Origin: Ferruginibacter paludis
GTDB lineage: Bacteria; Bacteroidota; Bacteroidia; Chitinophagales; Chitinophagaceae
NCBI RefSeq assembly: GCF_030409685.1
Contig: NZ_JAUFQJ010000007.1
Location: forward strand, 310,001 to 374,000
Length of the DNA stretch: 64,000 nt
Reading direction: 5' to 3'
Shown: positions 52,999 through 62,123 of the stretch, piece by piece
Numbering within the stretch: the stretch's first letter is position 1
How the letters are laid out: each line of letters opens with the position of its first letter
Made by a program: the position numbers and the translations under genes
Notes under the pieces: model-generated
The model's database searches: none
Told to the model about the DNA's origin: nothing
The model's input: only the letters and a program-made list of their open reading frames with translations

Positions 52999-54480
52999 TC
53001 AGGTAGTAATTCTTTTTTTAGGCGAAGCTGACTTTATTGCCTTTTTAGTCTTTGTTGTAGTATACTTCTTTATGAAAAGCAGGGGTTTAACATCAGTCTT
53101 GCCACCGTCATCTTTCTTCAATTTAAAATAATACGTCACGGATTGTTTCTTACCGGATTGTTCTTCTTCTATTTTTACAAATATGGGAGCGTGTTGCAGA
53201 CTATCCTTCTCTTTATTGGAGACAACTGTCAGCTTTGTTTCATTGTCTCTTATTGTGCCCGGTAATGCATCTTCATTTACCATTGCAAGTACATTATAAT
53301 CTTCGGTATTGGCAATCTGCTTTTTCTCGGTTGATTGTTTTTTAGCAGTTACTTTCTTTTGTTGAGAAACAGGTTTTTTGGGAATACTTCTGTAAATTAT
53401 TGGTGAAGGATGTTCTTTTTCGCTAGCGACTAAATCCTCATTTTGTTTATTGAGTAATACTGCAGGCTTTACACTTACAGCAATTTTGCCTGGTATTGTC
53501 TGTTTGTTTGCGATGGAAGGAAGCAGACCAATCAGGATCAAGATAATAAAGGTTAAACCTGCCAGCTGAAATTTTTGGAACCGGTTTATATTTATCTGCA
53601 CCTTTGGATCTTCAAATAATCTCTTTATCCGGTGCAGTAATATTTTTTTATCATTCGTTGCGGAAACTGCCAGCATCAATTGCTGATGCCGTTGTTCTTC
53701 CAGTATCAACAGCGCTTTGGCATATTCCAGCTGGTTATAGCGAAAGTTGATCACCCAATCGTCACAACAGTTTTCCCTTTCCCGTTTTGCAATTTTATTC
53801 AGCAGTCCAATAAATGGATTAAAAAATAGCATGAGGGCTATAGATGACTGCAGCAGGTTTAAAACGAAATCATTTCTTTTTATGTGTGCCATCTCATGCA
53901 ACAGGATAGCGTTTACCTGGTCGGTGCTTAAATGATTAATGACTGCTGCAGGGAGCAATATAATAGGTTTAATAAACCCCGTAACTGATGGAACATCCAC
54001 ATGGTTGGATAACCAAACCTGCACCTTTTTTTTAATGCCTAAATGAAGGGCTGTACCTTCCGTGAACATCCTTATATCAGCGGGCGCTTTTAAGAGGCCG
54101 TTTTTACTAACAAAACGAAGCTGCAGATACTGGCGGGTAAATTGAAAAATATGGAAGCCCAGCATACTAAAATAAAGAACCGCTATAAAAGGAAGCATTT
54201 TGTTCAGTGATTCTACCTGTAGTAACCATTGAGGGGAAGAGATAGTATCCGCGGAAGATAACAGTAAATAGTTTTGAAGTGCAGTAAAACCAAACCATAT
54301 AGCGGCAATAAAAATAAGAAACAGACTAAGCTGGTATCTAATTAAGGCAGGTAATTTTTTATTTGAATATGCGGCCGACTGATAAACAATCCACAAAATA
54401 GCAGCTTGCCAAAAACTATTGGCAACGGCCCAACCGACAGACTGTAAAAAATAAGCATTTGCAAAAAACGATGTCTGCAT
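52999..54480 (-). CDS. M56-family (BlaR1/MecR1-like) metalloprotease
   Basis: A 493-residue membrane protease. N-terminal transmembrane helices (about residues 13-30, 45-65, 92-110) precede the zinc motif HEMAH (His195, Glu196, His199, in ILLHEMAHIKRNDF), with a further helix and INxFxKxQLAGL-type segment at about 295-320. The C-terminal tail (about 325-493) is Lys-rich and low-complexity, with no penicillin-binding sensor domain, so it is not a true beta-lactam sensor. It follows a BlaI/MecI repressor by 12 bp and probably cleaves it on activation. Confidence 0.9.
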   Translation of the reverse strand: MQTSFFANAYFLQSVGWAVANSFWQAAILWIVYQSAAYSNKKLPALIRYQLSLFLIFIAAIWFGFTALQNYLLLSSADTISSPQWLLQVESLNKMLPFIAVLYFSMLGFHIFQFTRQYLQLRFVSKNGLLKAPADIRMFTEGTALHLGIKKKVQVWLSNHVDVPSVTGFIKPIILLPAAVINHLSTDQVNAILLHEMAHIKRNDFVLNLLQSSIALMLFFNPFIGLLNKIAKRERENCCDDWVINFRYNQLEYAKALLILEEQRHQQLMLAVSATNDKKILLHRIKRLFEDPKVQININRFQKFQLAGLTFIILILIGLLPSIANKQTIPGKIAVSVKPAVLLNKQNEDLVASEKEHPSPIIYRSIPKKPVSQQKKVTAKKQSTEKKQIANTEDYNVLAMVNEDALPGTIRDNETKLTVVSNKEKDSLQHAPIFVKIEEEQSGKKQSVTYYFKLKKDDGGKTDVKPLLFIKKYTTTKTKKAIKSASPKKRITT

Positions 54481-54492
54481 AACACCTGTAAA

Positions 54493-54867
54493 TTAGATGC
54501 TGTTTAAATAATTCCTGATTTCTTCCAATTCTTTCTTAGAAGTTTTGTGATTACCCAACGCCTGCATAACCAACTGGGCGGGGGAACCGGCGAAAAGCGA
54601 ATCGATCATCCGGTTTAAAAACAAATCCTGTGTTTTTTCCTTTGTTACCGCTGGCGTATAGATATGCGTTTTACTGCTGCTGTCACGGGTCACAAGACCT
54701 TTTTCAAACATTATCTGCATCAGTTTCAAAGTTGTTGTATAACCTGCTTCCTTCACTTTTAAGAGTTCTTCATGTACATCCCTTACTGTTGCGGTTTGCT
54801 TTTGCCACAACACCTGTAATATTTCCAGCTCGCCTTCCGTTGGCCTAGTATTTTTTATCAGCGTCAT
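54493..54867 (-). CDS. BlaI/MecI/CopY-family transcriptional repressor
   Basis: A 124-residue winged-helix repressor: TRPTEGELEILQVLWQKQTATVRDVHEELLKV (helix-turn-helix), the recognition helix in AGYTTTLKLMQIMFEKGLV, and a C-terminal dimerisation helix with a PAQLVMQALGNHK motif. It is translationally linked to the M56 protease gene 12 bp downstream. A palindrome starting one base in front of its ATG is a likely autoregulatory operator. The pair should derepress when the protease cuts the repressor. Confidence 0.95.
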   Translation of the reverse strand: MTLIKNTRPTEGELEILQVLWQKQTATVRDVHEELLKVKEAGYTTTLKLMQIMFEKGLVTRDSSSKTHIYTPAVTKEKTQDLFLNRMIDSLFAGSPAQLVMQALGNHKTSKKELEEIRNYLNSI

Positions 54868-54887
54868 AATACGATTTTTTTCGTATT
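54868..54887 (-). promoter_or_regulatory. Putative BlaI-type operator
   Basis: AATACGA (54868-54874) and its exact reverse complement TCGTATT (54881-54887) flank six T. The palindrome directly abuts the ATG of the BlaI-type repressor, so it overlaps the probable transcription start, where a repressor would block it. Its TACGA-N6-TCGTA core is not the classical BlaI TACAnnTGTA site, but dyad size and location fit the family. Confidence 0.65.
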
Positions 54888-54989
54888 CAAATATAAAAAT
54901 TTATTTCTTAAATAAACCAAAATTTTCGCAAGCGGAAAATCCGGGTGATGAATGTATAAAATATAGCAAGCACACATTTACGGACAAAT

Positions 54990-55015
54990 AAAAACCCCGG
55001 TGTGTTTCACCGGGG
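54990..55015 (-). terminator. Terminator of the pyrophosphatase gene
   Basis: CCCCGGTG (54995-55002) and CACCGGGG (55008-55015) pair perfectly over a 5-base loop. On the minus strand a run of T follows (A-run at 54990-54994). It starts 25 bp past the hppA stop codon. Confidence 0.9.
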
Positions 55016-55039
55016 CCGTTTGCAGTTAGTTTTGGAAAA

Positions 55040-57808
55040 TTATTTTTTGGTAACTCTAATATCTATTCTCCTGTTTTGGGCTTTACACTCTTTGGTATCG
55101 TTTTCAGGACAAACAGGAAATTGAGCACCATAACCTTCCGCACTTAAACGTGCGGCAGTGGCGCCTAATTTCACGAGTTCGTCTTTTGCAGAAGTTGCCC
55201 TGTCGCCGGAAAGTTTAACATTGGTAGCAGAGTCGCCACTGTTATCCGTATAGCCACCGAGTTTTAATTCAACTGCCGGATAGGCTTTTAAAATAGCCGC
55301 AATGTTTTTCAACTGCTCCTGTGATGCCGGTTTTAAGGTGGATTTGCCTGTTTCAAAATACAAACGATCCATTGTGAACCAGGTATTTTTATCAACTGAT
55401 TTGCTGCCATCAGTTATAAAATCAAACAGTTTCTTTTCCGCAGAGTTTCCGCCAACTGTGATTTCATTTCCGTCGGCCAGTTTTAATTTGCCCATCGCTC
55501 CAGCATCGTATACAAAATCTCCATCGGCATTCACGCTTCCTTTAACTGTATTTGTAACTGTTACTGTTACACCTGTACTATCGCCGGTTTTGATAATTTT
55601 TTCTTCAATGATTGTATTGCCACCAACCATTTTTCTCATCGTTTCCATCTGGGCCTTTCTGTTCGCTTGAATTTTATCGTGGTGTATCTTGGCAAGGGTA
55701 GGGGCAATTACCAATGATACGATACTCATTAATTTAATAAGAATATTCATTGACGGGCCAGAGGTATCCTTGAATGGGTCACCCACTGTATCACCAGTAA
55801 CAGAAGCCTTGTGCGGATCTGATTTTTTATAGTACATGGTGCCATTGATATCAACTCCTTTTTCAAAAGATTTTTTTGCATTATCCCATGCACCACCGGC
55901 ATTGTTTTGAAAAATACCCATCAATACACCGCTAACGGTAGCACCTGCTAAAAAGCCACCCAATACTTCCGGTCCAAAAATAAATCCGATTACAATCGGC
56001 GTTAACAGGGCAATTGCGCCTGGTAACATCATTTTCTTAAGCGAGGCTTCTGTAGAAATTGCCACGCATTTATCATATTCTGGTCTGCCGGTACCTTCCA
56101 TAATTCCGGGAATTGTACGGAACTGGCGGCGAACTTCTTCCACCATGGCCATAGCCGCTTCACCAACCGCACGTATAGCAAGAGAAGAAAATATAAAAGG
56201 AATCATTCCACCCACAAATAAACCTGCCAATACATCTGCATGATAAATATCAATACCATCAATACCGGCAATGCCTACAAATGCAGCAAATAAAGCTAAG
56301 GCAGTTAATGCTGCAGAAGCAATGGCGAAACCTTTACCACTTGCTGCAGTCGTGTTACCCACAGCATCAAGGATATCAGTTTTTTCACGAACATCGGCTG
56401 GCAATTCGCTCATTTCAGCAATACCGCCGGCGTTATCTGCGATAGGGCCAAAAGCATCAATTGCCAGTTGCATGGCAGTTGTTGCCATCATACCCGCCGC
56501 AGCGATTGCCACACCGTATAAACCTGCACAGGCATAAGACCCATAAATGCCGCCTGCTAAAACGATGATTGGTAATAAGGTACTTTCCATTCCAACTGCA
56601 AGGCCACCAATGATATTGGTAGCATGACCTGTTGCCGATTGGCGGATGATACTTAACACCGGGCGTTTACCCATGGCCGTATAATATTCAGTAATGATAC
56701 TCATCAAAGCACCTACTAATAAACCAACCATGATAGCGCCAAATACTCCATTTTTTGTAAAATCGTGATTGCGCAAAGTCATGTGTTCGGGCATAAGGAA
56801 ATTCACCAGGAAATAGCAGCCGATCGCTGTTAACACCATGGAGCCCCAGTTGCCCATATTCAACGCATTTTGTACTTTATGTGTACTTAATCCGGCAGTT
56901 TCAGAAATGCGGACAAAGAAAGTTCCAATGATTGAAAAAATAATACCCATCGCTGCAATCAGCATCGGTAATAAAATAGGGGATAAGCCACCATAGGCAT
57001 CACCTGCAGCAGCAGTTTCTCTTCCCAGTACCATCGTTGCTAAAACGGTAGCTACGTAACTGCCAAAAAGATCGGCACCCATTCCGGCTACATCACCTAC
57101 GTTATCACCAACGTTATCTGCGATAGTAGCAGGGTTACGGGGATCATCTTCGGGAATACCAGCTTCTACTTTGCCCACTAAATCGGCACCGACATCCGCA
57201 GCTTTTGTATAAATACCGCCGCCCACACGAGCAAACAATGCGATGGATTCTGCACCTAAAGAAAAACCAGTCAATATTTCGATTGCTTTTTCAAGAGCTA
57301 ACCTGTATTCTTCTGAACCAATAGTATAACCGGCCACAAATGTGGTATATAAAACAATAAACAAGCCGCCTAATCCCAACACAGCCAAACCTGCAACACC
57401 CATACCCATTACACTACCACCGGTAAATGAAACAGACAACGCCTTGCTTAAACTTGTTCTTGCAGCCTGTGCTGTACGAACGTTTGCTTTAGTAGCTATT
57501 CTCATACCTATGAATCCCGCCAACGCACTAAAAAATGCACCCACAATAAATGCAAGGCAAATACTCCAGTGGCTGTTGGCATTGCTGTAACCCATCACAC
57601 CTAACAACAGTGCGCCAATAATTACGAAATAAGTAAGAATTTTATACTCGGCTTTCAAAAAAGCCATGGCACCTTCAGCAATATAAGTACTGATTTCTTT
57701 CATGCGTTCGTTACCGGCATCTTGTTTGGATACCCAGGCAAACTTGATAAAAGTGTACAAAAGGCCAACAATGCCCAATGCAGGAACTACGTAAAACAAT
57801 TTGTCCAT
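55040..57808 (-). CDS. hppA: Membrane pyrophosphatase fused to an OmpA domain
   Basis: A 922-residue protein. Residues 1 to about 712 are a membrane-bound pyrophosphatase with many transmembrane helices, coupling PPi hydrolysis to Na+ or H+ export. The catalytic region ([21 protein letters not shown] and [16 protein letters not shown]) is intact, and [11 protein letters not shown] has Ala at the position that marks K+-dependent enzymes. A linker (about 713-809) follows, and residues 810-922 form an OmpA-type peptidoglycan-binding domain ([33 protein letters not shown]). The family places its C-terminus outside the cytoplasm, so the OmpA domain should face the periplasm and could tie the pump to the cell wall. 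Confidence 0.93.
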   Translation of the reverse strand: MDKLFYVVPALGIVGLLYTFIKFAWVSKQDAGNERMKEISTYIAEGAMAFLKAEYKILTYFVIIGALLLGVMGYSNANSHWSICLAFIVGAFFSALAGFIGMRIATKANVRTAQAARTSLSKALSVSFTGGSVMGMGVAGLAVLGLGGLFIVLYTTFVAGYTIGSEEYRLALEKAIEILTGFSLGAESIALFARVGGGIYTKAADVGADLVGKVEAGIPEDDPRNPATIADNVGDNVGDVAGMGADLFGSYVATVLATMVLGRETAAAGDAYGGLSPILLPMLIAAMGIIFSIIGTFFVRISETAGLSTHKVQNALNMGNWGSMVLTAIGCYFLVNFLMPEHMTLRNHDFTKNGVFGAIMVGLLVGALMSIITEYYTAMGKRPVLSIIRQSATGHATNIIGGLAVGMESTLLPIIVLAGGIYGSYACAGLYGVAIAAAGMMATTAMQLAIDAFGPIADNAGGIAEMSELPADVREKTDILDAVGNTTAASGKGFAIASAALTALALFAAFVGIAGIDGIDIYHADVLAGLFVGGMIPFIFSSLAIRAVGEAAMAMVEEVRRQFRTIPGIMEGTGRPEYDKCVAISTEASLKKMMLPGAIALLTPIVIGFIFGPEVLGGFLAGATVSGVLMGIFQNNAGGAWDNAKKSFEKGVDINGTMYYKKSDPHKASVTGDTVGDPFKDTSGPSMNILIKLMSIVSLVIAPTLAKIHHDKIQANRKAQMETMRKMVGGNTIIEEKIIKTGDSTGVTVTVTNTVKGSVNADGDFVYDAGAMGKLKLADGNEITVGGNSAEKKLFDFITDGSKSVDKNTWFTMDRLYFETGKSTLKPASQEQLKNIAAILKAYPAVELKLGGYTDNSGDSATNVKLSGDRATSAKDELVKLGATAARLSAEGYGAQFPVCPENDTKECKAQNRRIDIRVTKK

Positions 57809-58116
57809 AATAAATATATATTGTTAAAATTTGGAGGGCAAAAATAGGGTAATTGCTTCAAAAACAGTTAAAAATCACCTTTTCTTGAAAACAGCGGGCG
57901 GCTGGTTAGTATGGAGCCCTGGCACATGCACGGGGCAACTTAGGTGAAAAAGATGTCCGGGTTTTCATATCTCCGACAATCGCTGATGTCTGTTTCAAGT
58001 CCCGGTTATAGAAAAGCCACCCGTATTTATCAATCTGCAATTAACAAGCGGCTAACATACTGTTATTGTATTAAGGTTACATTTGAATCACAATTAAAAA
58101 ATTAAAATTTACAGTT
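57809..58116. other. Divergent promoter region of hppA and the small secreted protein
   Basis: 308 bp with no gene. On the minus strand TATTTTTG (57839-57846, followed by CCC) matches the -7 box 30 bp before hppA. On the plus strand TACATTTG (58078-58085) matches it 31 bp before the small secreted protein. Neither has a clear TTG partner. No operator-like palindrome seen. Confidence 0.45.
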
Positions 58117-58431
58117 ATGAAAAAATTAATGATCGCCTTCTGTATGATGTTAGGTTTCGCGGGTATTGCAACAGCACAAACTACTGCAGCAAAATCTACC
58201 ACAACAAAACCAACTGAAATGAAAGTTGTAAAAAAAGATGCAACTGCTAAAGTGGTGAAAATGGATAAAACAAAGCCTGTTGCTGCAAATGGTCTTAAAG
58301 CCGATGGAACGCCGGATATGAGGTTAAAGGAAAATAAGGATAAAGCAAAAGCGGCAGCGACTACCACAGGTCCTAAAAAGAAAGACGGCACACCTGACCT
58401 GCGCTTCAAAGAAAATAAGAAGAAGAACTAA
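58117..58431 (+). CDS. Small secreted Lys/Thr-rich repeat protein
   Basis: A 104-residue protein with signal peptide MKKLMIAFCMMLGFAGIATAQ. The mature part is low-complexity (Lys, Thr, Ala) and holds two related units: KADGTPDMRLKENK (near residue 61) and KKDGTPDLRFKENK (near residue 88). I do not recognise a family; similar small proteins with DGTPDxRxKxNK units seem common in Chitinophagaceae. It could be a basic envelope or matrix protein. A terminator follows directly. Confidence 0.75.
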   Translation: MKKLMIAFCMMLGFAGIATAQTTAAKSTTTKPTEMKVVKKDATAKVVKMDKTKPVAANGLKADGTPDMRLKENKDKAKAAATTTGPKKKDGTPDLRFKENKKKN

Positions 58432-58453
58432 TAGTATTGAATTATAATACTGG

Positions 58454-58482
58454 GCACCAGCTAATTACTGGTGCTTTTTTTT
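58454..58482 (+). terminator. Terminator of the small secreted protein
   Basis: GCACCAG (58454-58460) and CTGGTGC (58468-58474) pair perfectly over a 7-base loop, followed by eight T. The element overlaps the last codons of nnrD on the other strand (stop at 58465-58467), so the two genes share sequence at their convergent ends. Confidence 0.9.
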
Positions 58483-59964
58483 GCTGATTTCCAAAAATGC
58501 AGCTCCGATATTGTCAATCAGGTCGCTTGCAATCAAAGCCTCCTGGGATATTTTGTCTGCGGCAATATCTCCCGCAAGCCCGTGAAGGTAAACTCCTAAA
58601 ATTGCTGCGTCTCTTGCTGCATAGCCTTGTGAGAGTAATCCACAAATAATTCCGGTTAATGTATCGCCTGTTCCGGCAGTTGCCATTCCTGCATTACCAG
58701 TGGTATTAAAATTATGCGGTTCCTCGGGACAGGCAATAAAAGTATAGTGTCCTTTTAATATAATATAGCATCCAAGGCTATGCGCTTTTTGTATGGCGAG
58801 TTGCAATCGCTCCAAATCGCTGACTGTTTTTCCAAACAGTTGTTCAAATTCACCCGTGTGGGGCGTAATGATCAAATCAGTTGTTTTTCGCAACGGCAGC
58901 TTAGTAAGCAGCGGATTAAGGAGCGAGAGGGCAGTGGCATCAACTACCAACGGTCCTTGCCATTCACCCAATAATTTATTTAGCAATTGTGTATTACCAT
59001 CCGACTTTTCCAGTCCTGGTCCGATTGCGATAGCAGATTTTTTTATCCAGGTTTTGGAAGCATCCTTTTCAGAACTGGTAATGGCTTCAGGAAGGCTGAT
59101 GTGAATAATAGCTTCGCAATCAGGCTCCACATGAATTGTTACAAGTCCGGCGCCGCTTCTGATACAGGCTTTGCTGCAAAGCACGGCAGCACCCATCATG
59201 TTTTTACTGCCTGCATATAAAAGGGCATGACCGAAAGTATATTTATGTGCAAATTGATTTCGGGGTTTATATATACGACTGACCAGTTGTTCATCTGTTT
59301 TTATAAAAGCCGCACTGGTATTTTCATAATATTTTTTGCTCAGGCCGATAGAGAGTAGATGAATGCTGCCAGTGTATACCGCATTTTGTGGTAGCAGGAA
59401 AGTCAATTTATATGTTTCGAAACTAAGTGTATGCGTGGCTTTAACAATGGCGCCATCATCGACACAATTATCAGCAGGCAGGCCCGAAGGCATATCGATG
59501 CTGATAACAGTTGCATTTTGTTTGTTGATAAAATGTATCAGCTGAGCGGCAAGATTTTTTAAAGGCCGATTGACACCGGTGCCAAACAATGCATCAATCA
59601 ACACTGTATTTTTTGAAACAGTTGGAAAATCTGCTGCCACGTGGAGCGTAACCACATCAACTTTTAAAGTCTTCAATCGCCGGAGATTAACCCCAAAGGC
59701 TTCACTGGAATTCGTACTTTCAACCAGGTAAACTGATACTTTGAATTTAGCCTTATGCAAGAGCCGTGCAATTGCCAACCCATCGCCGCCATTGTTACCG
59801 GGCCCACATAGAACCATTATTTTTCGGGAGGTAGCTATGTTTTTCCTGATCCAGTCAGAACAAGCGCCGGCAGCTCTTTCCATTAAGTCAATGCCAGTGA
59901 TGGGTTCTTCTTTTATCGTAAAGGCGTCCCATGCTCTTATTTGCTCCGCAGAAAATATTTTCAT
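58465..59964 (-). CDS. nnrD: Bifunctional NAD(P)H-hydrate repair enzyme
   Basis: A 499-residue fusion of NAD(P)H-hydrate epimerase (N-terminal, about 1-210) and ADP/ATP-dependent NAD(P)H-hydrate dehydratase (C-terminal, about 220-499). The epimerase half shows MVLCGPGNNGGDGLAIARLL and VISIDMPSGLPAD; the dehydratase half shows ALLYAGSKNMMGAAVLCS, AIAIGPGLEKS, ITPHTGEF and the ATP-site GNAGMATAGTGDTLTG. It repairs hydrated nicotinamide cofactors. The start at ATG 59964 (MKIFSAEQIRAWD) is the family start; a longer frame adds seven unlike residues. Confidence 0.95.
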   Translation of the reverse strand: MKIFSAEQIRAWDAFTIKEEPITGIDLMERAAGACSDWIRKNIATSRKIMVLCGPGNNGGDGLAIARLLHKAKFKVSVYLVESTNSSEAFGVNLRRLKTLKVDVVTLHVAADFPTVSKNTVLIDALFGTGVNRPLKNLAAQLIHFINKQNATVISIDMPSGLPADNCVDDGAIVKATHTLSFETYKLTFLLPQNAVYTGSIHLLSIGLSKKYYENTSAAFIKTDEQLVSRIYKPRNQFAHKYTFGHALLYAGSKNMMGAAVLCSKACIRSGAGLVTIHVEPDCEAIIHISLPEAITSSEKDASKTWIKKSAIAIGPGLEKSDGNTQLLNKLLGEWQGPLVVDATALSLLNPLLTKLPLRKTTDLIITPHTGEFEQLFGKTVSDLERLQLAIQKAHSLGCYIILKGHYTFIACPEEPHNFNTTGNAGMATAGTGDTLTGIICGLLSQGYAARDAAILGVYLHGLAGDIAADKISQEALIASDLIDNIGAAFLEISKKKHQ

Positions 59965-60114
59965 CTGGTAAAAGTAAAATAACAAAATGGCTTGCCATAC
60001 GGAATGCTATTTTTATTTCTTTTAACCAGGGATTTAATCGGATGGTAATTAAACCGCGGCGCTTATTGAATTAAAAAATGGCTTTCTTTTTTGCAAACCG
60101 TTTTAATCATTTTT

Positions 60115-60564
60115 TTAGAAAGTAAACCTGGCAGATACACCCACACCGCTTGCCTCAAAACCTACATTGGTAATCAGGTTTAGTTCAGGTTTCCAGTCAA
60201 CAGAAACGTTCAGTGGTATTTGCTCAAATTTATAATCCAAACCCACTATACCGGCGGCACCAATAAAACTGGTGCTGTACCGGAAAGCTGCATAACCGCC
60301 CGCTCCAACAAACCAGTTCAGGTGCTCAGCTGATTCAATCGGGTGATGCCACTCGTATAGTGCACACAACCCTATACCATTGCTCACGCCAACGATGCCT
60401 TCAACTGCGTTGGTTTCATTTAAAAAGTGTTTGATGGTAAAACCCGGTGAAATGTTAGCCGAGTTTGGTCCGAGGCGGATACCGACCGCGTTATTGTAGT
60501 CCTGAGCGCTTGCGGCCAGCGAAAAAAGGCTGAGGATACTGCAAACAAAAAACATTTTTTTCAT
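60115..60564 (-). CDS. Small outer-membrane beta-barrel-like protein
   Basis: A 149-residue protein with signal peptide MKKMFFVCSILSLFSLAASAQ and mature strands (AVGIRLGPNSANISPGFTIKHFL, VEGIVGVSNGIGLCALYEW, WFVGAGGYAAFRYST, AGIVGLDYKFEQIPLNVSVDW) that end SARFTF, the C-terminal aromatic typical of outer-membrane barrels. Function unknown. It is isolated, with 367 bp of gene-free sequence upstream. Confidence 0.78.
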   Translation of the reverse strand: MKKMFFVCSILSLFSLAASAQDYNNAVGIRLGPNSANISPGFTIKHFLNETNAVEGIVGVSNGIGLCALYEWHHPIESAEHLNWFVGAGGYAAFRYSTSFIGAAGIVGLDYKFEQIPLNVSVDWKPELNLITNVGFEASGVGVSARFTF

Positions 60565-60931
60565 GATAATTGCTTTAAAGGTTGTATAAACTAAACAAAT
60601 ATTTTATCGCGTAAAAATTGCCATGCAATAATACATTGGTGTAACGCCGCATGAGAGGATTGGGCTGTTAAGGCTTTGTAAAAAATTATCCTGCAAACTA
60701 CTGGTGATCTTAGCATTGCTGCCTGGCTGCCACTTAACAATTGTGCAGAACCAGGTAAACAATACATTCCGCCACAATATGTATATATTTATACATCATC
60801 CACGCCACTTAAGACGGAGGTTTGTAACAGTGGTTTAATTTGTAACCCAATATTTATGCTTCATTAAAATTCTGCTTTTGAATAAAAGGCGCTGAATAGT
60901 GGCAATAAACGGCAATCCAAACAGTTAATTA
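60565..60931. other. Intergenic region between divergent genes
   Basis: 367 bp without a supportable gene. A frame near 60670-60835 contains a lipobox-like VILALLPGCHL, but no start codon lies in front of it. No terminator or full promoter motif seen. Confidence 0.5.
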
Positions 60932-62113
60932 ATGCAAACAACGCAACTATTAAAACGACTGCAATCAATCGATGTTTTCAGGGCAATCACTATGTTGCTA
61001 ATGGTTTTTGTCAATGACGCTTCAGGTGTCACAGGCCTTCCGGCCTGGTTAGGGCATATGGGCGCAGATGAAGACGGACTGGGCTTTGCTGATACTGTTT
61101 TTCCTGCATTTCTTTTTATCGCCGGGATGTCCATTCCTTTTGCTATTGGCAACCGGATAAGCCGGGGGGCTACTTTTATACAGGTGTTTTTTTATATTGT
61201 CAGCAGATATTTTGCCCTCATAGTAATGGGTTTCTTTCACGTCAATAGTGAAAATTACAATGCCACGCTTGCAGGCTTTCCGCAGCCTTTGTGGATTATT
61301 GCAATTACGCTCGCCTTCTTTTTGATCTGGCTTGATTACCGGTCAGAGGTCTCAAGAATGATTAAGTTTAATTTGATAGCGAGCGGCGTAATTTTATTGT
61401 TGGGTATGGCCGTATTGTATAAAGGAGGCACTCCAGATGCTGCTGCCGGCATGAAACCTTATTGGTGGGGAATATTGGGCATCATTGGCTGGGCCTATTT
61501 TGTAAGCGCCTTTATTTACCTGGTGACAAAAGGCAATTTTTATTTACTGCTTATTGGCTATGTTGTCGCTGGGTTCATTAATGTGGCGGATCATACGGGT
61601 TTTATTAAACTCAATTTACCACTCATCGGTGATGCTTCATCAGTTTCTTTAATGATGGGCGGCGTGTTACTGTCAGTTTTGTATGCTCAATTAACCAATC
61701 GCCGAAAAGACCGGTCAATTAGGATTGCCTTTGTGGCCCTTGGTATTTCACTGATCGTTGCAGGTGTTATTATAAGACCTTATGCAGAGGGTATATCTAA
61801 AATTCATTCAACACCAGCCTGGGTTTTTATTTGTACAGGAATAAGCATATTAACTTTTACAACACTCATCTGGTTGGTTGATATAAAAGCCAAACAACAT
61901 TGGTTTAACTTTATAAGGCCTGCTGGTACCAGTACACTTACCTGTTACCTCGTCCCTTATTTTTGGTATTCTTTGTATAACCTGGTTAATTTTCATTACC
62001 CTGCAATTTTTAACCATGATGCAGGCGGATTGTTTCGCTCTGTTGTTTTTGCTTTTTTAGTGGTGCGGCTTACCGGTTTTTTGGAGAAAAAAAAGTTGAG
62101 ACTGAAAATTTAA
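60932..62113 (+). CDS. DUF5009 / heparan-acetyltransferase-like membrane protein
   Basis: A 393-residue inner-membrane protein with about ten hydrophobic segments. The start (RLQSIDVFRAITMLLMVFVND, then DTVFPAFLFIAGMSIPFAIGNR) is the signature of the heparan-alpha-glucosaminide N-acetyltransferase / DUF5009 group, where a conserved Asp-Phe-Arg after SID is typical. Members move acyl groups across membranes onto sugars, but many bacterial ones are uncharacterised. The gene ends 11 bp before the convergent OstA-like gene. Confidence 0.85.
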   Translation: MQTTQLLKRLQSIDVFRAITMLLMVFVNDASGVTGLPAWLGHMGADEDGLGFADTVFPAFLFIAGMSIPFAIGNRISRGATFIQVFFYIVSRYFALIVMGFFHVNSENYNATLAGFPQPLWIIAITLAFFLIWLDYRSEVSRMIKFNLIASGVILLLGMAVLYKGGTPDAAAGMKPYWWGILGIIGWAYFVSAFIYLVTKGNFYLLLIGYVVAGFINVADHTGFIKLNLPLIGDASSVSLMMGGVLLSVLYAQLTNRRKDRSIRIAFVALGISLIVAGVIIRPYAEGISKIHSTPAWVFICTGISILTFTTLIWLVDIKAKQHWFNFIRPAGTSTLTCYLVPYFWYSLYNLVNFHYPAIFNHDAGGLFRSVVFAFLVVRLTGFLEKKKLRLKI

Positions 62114-62123
62114 TCTGTGTGTG

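Noticed and set aside
60670..60840. A frame containing a lipobox-like VILALLPGCHL
   Set aside because: No ATG, GTG or TTG precedes the lipobox in frame at a useful distance, so no lipoprotein can be started there.
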